Positions 51,897-64,000 of a DNA stretch of 64,000 nt are shown piece by piece. The stretch's first letter is position 1. Each line of letters starts with the position of its first letter. Both the position numbers and the translations under genes were made by a program. Location of the stretch: positions 87,433 to 151,432 of the forward strand of contig JBAMDO010000132.1 of assembly GCA_037074765.1 (NCBI GenBank). Direction: 5' to 3'. The notes under the pieces were generated by a model. That model searched no databases. It saw only the letters and a list, made by a program, of their open reading frames with translations, and was not told the origin of the DNA. This stretch comes from Mansonella perstans. Taxonomy: Eukaryota > Nematoda > Chromadorea > Rhabditida > Onchocercidae.

Positions 51897-53893
51897 TTAG
51901 TTATCACATGACCTGCCCCTGACTCATTAGAGCCCGGTGCACCCGCGTAAATCCAGTGCTTCGTGCTAATCTGAACGTCTTTTTGATCGATCCTACACAC
52001 AGTCCACAATACCCGATGACAAATTAATCCTTAAAAAAAAAAAAAAAAAATCAACAGCAAATACAGAACAATTTAATCCATAATACGTGTAAAACTCACA
52101 GCCTTATTATCTATAATCCAATCCTACCTAATTTATCAAACTAAACATTTTAAATTCTGATAAATCAGATGTATCTTTTCATCAATCATGCTGAAAATTC
52201 AATTTTTTTAAAAACATTCCTAAAATTTCGATAATCCTGCCCTCTAAAAAATCCTATTTTCTTATTTCTATAAATATAATTTTACAATTTCTACAAAAAC
52301 ATGACATTTAGATGAAAGAAAAATATAACAAACACATGCAACAATAAAAGTGAAAAACATCGTTATGACCGTCAATGCCATAAAATGCAAAATTCCAAAA
52401 ATTGAAATATATTGAATAAAGAAAAAACTTTATCTCCTAATCTTCTTCATTTCTCTCTAGTACTTTTTATGTATTTTTTTTTATTATTATCAGTTATTAT
52501 GAAGAACTGATTGTAACTGAGAAGAATAACCGTTATGTTATCGAAATTAAATTTCAATCCATACTTTTTTGTTTATCGTAATTCTCACCTAACTAATTTG
52601 TACAATGTTGGCAAAAAAAAATAAAATTAAAGTCATAAAATTGAAAAATATAAAATGAAAGATAACTTAGCGTTTTACGTATGGTATACGTATATCTACA
52701 AAATAGAAACAACAAAAATTATAATTTAGTAATCATAATTTCCTGATCCGTTTTTTATTTTATCCACATAATTTCAAAATGTTATAAATTTATCCATTTT
52801 AAAAATGTTCCCAATGTTCAACAATGATTTTCATTTGAAATTATCTCTGTCAAAGTATCTCTGTCAAAAAACTTCGAAAAAAAAAAATCAATTTTTCTAT
52901 CAATCACATCTTCTCTTCCACTATTCTATCATAACAAATAAATTGAAGGGGAAAAAAAATGGAGGTATTTGAATAAAAATATATAAAAGGATTAAAAAAC
53001 AATCAAAAACTGTATTTAATATAATATAAGCTGATGACAATTATCAAACACTATGAGGAAAAAAAATTAGCTCTATTGCAAAAATTTTAAATTTATGTAA
53101 ATAATAAGTATGAACCTGAAAAAAAGTGATTTCCTAAATTAATTCAAATTATTGGAATGTTTTTTTCTTTTTTTTTTGTTTCTTAAAGTATATAAGTTTT
53201 TTAAGTATTTTTTTTTTTTTTTATAAATCATTCTTTTAATTCCAAAAATAATTTCATATTTTCTCGAAACAAATTCATTTTTAACAATAACAACTTAAAA
53301 TCTTAAAATCTTCCGATCATTTTCCATACTATTACTTATTGCTGCTGGAATATTTCATTAAATCATAACTAAAAGTGATCATTTTTTTGGAAGACTTTTA
53401 CAGCTGAAAAGTTTTTAAAATTTCTCATCATCTATCATTTGCTTAAAAATTTATTTCGTAATTTTTTCTTTTCCTAAACTATTTTGATTTGTGTCAAATT
53501 TCCATGAATATTTATATGAAGCGAAAAAATCTTCCTTTGTATACAAGCAATAAATTTGAAAAATATCGATAAAATTGATAAATAATTTTTTAAAAAATCT
53601 CATTCGCTCAAAAAGTAGGATATCTTTCTAATAGATAGTTTCCACTACAAAATGACAACTTTAAAATTCAAATAGTGCCATCTTCAAAATCAATAGCAAA
53701 GATATTATTACTCGTTCGCAATTATATAAGCAATATATATACTATCCACATTTAATTATATATCATCAAATGTAAACAAATGCTGCAGTAATAGAGTAAT
53801 AGAGACAAAGTCAACAAGTATAAAAACAAATTCTATTTAAAATAAATTGATAAAACAGACAAAATGATTAAAAAAAAATAACACGTAACAATA
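51897..53893. other. Intergenic region between ddx-23 and mdt-15
   Basis: This 2.0-kb AT-rich gap separates the stop of ddx-23 from the start of mdt-15 on the same strand. The ~130 bases just before the mdt-15 start are less AT-rich and probably are promoter or 5' UTR. No other gene is seen. The spacing is much larger than in tight worm operons, so an operon is not indicated. Confidence 0.55.
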
Positions 53894-62200
<8,307 letters not shown>

Positions 62201-64000
62201 CTGCAAGTAATTAAAAGATAAAATTGAAATGACAAAACAACAGTGTAAATACATGTTAGACAAATTATAACAACCTCATTAGCAATATATCGTAAATACG
62301 AATCTCATAATCACGATAGCATTAGTGTAATAAAATTCCCGCAACGCTCAGTTGAAAAATACTGAAGTAATTTGTTTTGGTTACATTGTCGGGAAAAGAC
62401 TGCACGGGAAGATGCATTGTACATACAATACTTCAAAGATAACTTTTAAGTTTCAGCTAAAATGTTATCTCTACGATTTGCACTGCCCACTTCTTCACTT
62501 CCCTCGCTCACCGATTTTCAGGTCAATCTGCATTCTTTAGTCCAGCAAGTGGTAAGCAATATATAAACAAGCGCATATTCATAATCCATCAAATATCTTG
62601 AAGTAAAAAAAAGTCATAAAATCTTATTACCGCTTGAAAATTTTACCAACATCTGATAAAGCATACAGACTTTCCCACAAGATATTTTTAACAGTATTTC
62701 TGGATATTTCTAATATTAAATATCTGTAAAAATAAAAATGAACAAAGTCGTCAAATTCTCATGAAATTTTTATTTAGAAATATGTTAAACGAAAAGAAAG
62801 AATTTTCACAAAATAGCAAGAATTTTTTAATTTCCAAAATTTCTAAAATATTTCAAATATGAGTAAACCAATAAGTTCATTTTCCAATATTGAAATTAAA
62901 ACCTCAAATAATAGCCATATTTTGCATTGGAACTTTTTTTTCTTATCAATACTCATTCACAGGATTATAATTGATAAAATTATTTAGTTCTCAAGTATCG
63001 AAATATCATTTAGCTTCTTGAATTCATCAAAAATATTTCAGTAAGTCTTGAAAGGATATTTCATAAAAAAAAAGCTTAAACTTAATCTTATCAATCTATA
63101 TGTAAGAAAAGTCATTTCATGATATTTCATTTTGTTAATCACAGGAAAATTTGATGAAAATAGCAATGAAGTGCAATAAAATGAATACATTAATAAAAGC
63201 TTATGATACATATAACACTGTACGATGAACTGACATATACTGACTTCATTACTTTTTTTCCTAAATTTCAGAAGAAAAAATATTTGAGAAAAAGAAATAA
63301 ATAAATCTCACACTATTCATTTCATTTCCAGAAAAGTAATTAAAATAACCCATTGCTATTTCATTTTTTTCAATCTCTCTTTTCTGCAACCTCTTCCATC
63401 CTATCGTTTATTCTAAAAATATTTCAATTCATAAAGAATTTTTATGAATTGAAATATTTGCAAGATAGAGGATAGACAATAAGATTGCTAAATATAAGCA
63501 GTATTTCATTTTTTATTAACAATTCTAAGCAACTAGGATAAAAAACTATCACCTTCACATCTCGCGTTAATCTCCCAATGAAATGGTAAAATGAGTACAT
63601 TCATTCTTAGTCCAAATTAATGATATATCTATGTTGATTTAAATGTTGCATTCTTTTAATAAAACATGAAAAAGCAAAGCACATTTGATTTCATCCAATA
63701 ACTACTATTTTAGCACTTCCTTCACTTTTTCTTTGAATTTTCCACCATGAAGACCCTATGGAATTATTTTTCATTGATTGAAAGTCATGATAAGTAATAC
63801 TTGAAGAAAAAGTTAGATTTTATAATCTATTCAGCAATCTACGAATATCATTGGAAAGTTTCAAAAAAAAAAAAAAAGTGCTATCATTCGTAAAGAAAAT
63901 TATTCTCATGAGGAAAAAAAAAGATAATAACTCACTCTTTCTTAGCTTTATAATAATAATGAAGGAAAAAAATGAAAATTTCTGCAAATAAATATAATAG
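62201..64000. other. Upstream region of ddx-23
   Basis: No coding exon is recognised in this AT-rich stretch, although the missing 5' exon of ddx-23 may be hidden here. By homology it should be short if the total length is near the worm protein. A perfect hairpin lies at 63417-63459. Confidence 0.5.
63417..63459. repeat. Perfect 19-bp hairpin
   Basis: AAATATTTCAATTCATAAA (63417-63435) is followed by a 5-base loop and its exact reverse complement (63441-63459). Function is unknown. Confidence 0.85.

Noticed and set aside
51897..53893. ddx-23 and mdt-15 as one operon
   Set aside because: They share a strand, but the gap is about 2 kb and no spliced-leader evidence can be read from DNA alone.
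63723..63748. Possible ddx-23 start exon (ATG followed by VENSKKK)
   Set aside because: The frame stops after eight codons, and the only GT donor nearby leaves the wrong phase for the exon at 62200.

Overview
The window looks like nuclear DNA of a parasitic nematode, most likely filarial. It is very AT-rich, and the protein-coding genes are split into many short exons by introns of about 0.1-1.5 kb (one of 4.4 kb) with T-rich tails ending in CAG, TAG or AAG. The recognisable proteins fit a worm: a Mediator subunit MED15 (mdt-15), the spliceosomal helicase PRP28 (ddx-23), a serpentine receptor of the Srx class, a nematode-style secreted Cys-rich repeat protein, and decayed BEL/Pao gag sequence. 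I saw no bacterial-type operon, rRNA, complete tRNA or CRISPR array. The species cannot be fixed from sequence alone.

Layout. 1-5343 (+): the C-terminal ~427 residues, in ten exons, of a thioredoxin-fold ER protein ending in KDEL. 6807-25993 (-): a 20-exon gene, convergent with the first, for a ~1,550-residue secreted protein with one LDL-receptor class A module and a long chain of Cys-rich segments. 26-31 kb: no gene recognised. 31.1-33.6 kb (-): two broken BEL/Pao gag copies. 33.8-38.8 kb: a mosaic of local duplications, including a ~715-bp DNA copy of an internal piece of the MED15 gene lying between two ~710-bp direct repeats. 41.2-43.1 kb (+): an Srx-type GPCR whose fourth visible exon joins out of frame. 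46027-51896 (-): complete mdt-15, 13 exons, 738 residues. 53894-62200 (-): ddx-23, 13 exons visible; the first coding exon was not found and may lie in the last 1.8 kb or beyond the window.

Exon models were built by hand. For every join I checked that the reading phase carried across. The only conflicts are one exon of the receptor, a non-consensus acceptor in mdt-15, and a three-way donor choice in the secreted protein. The genes do not form one pathway: ddx-23 acts in splicing, mdt-15 in transcription, and the other two main products belong to the secretory route. The most unusual observation is the MED15 fragment captured inside a direct-repeat structure. The parent exon it came from has a trans-splice-like acceptor one base before an in-frame ATG.
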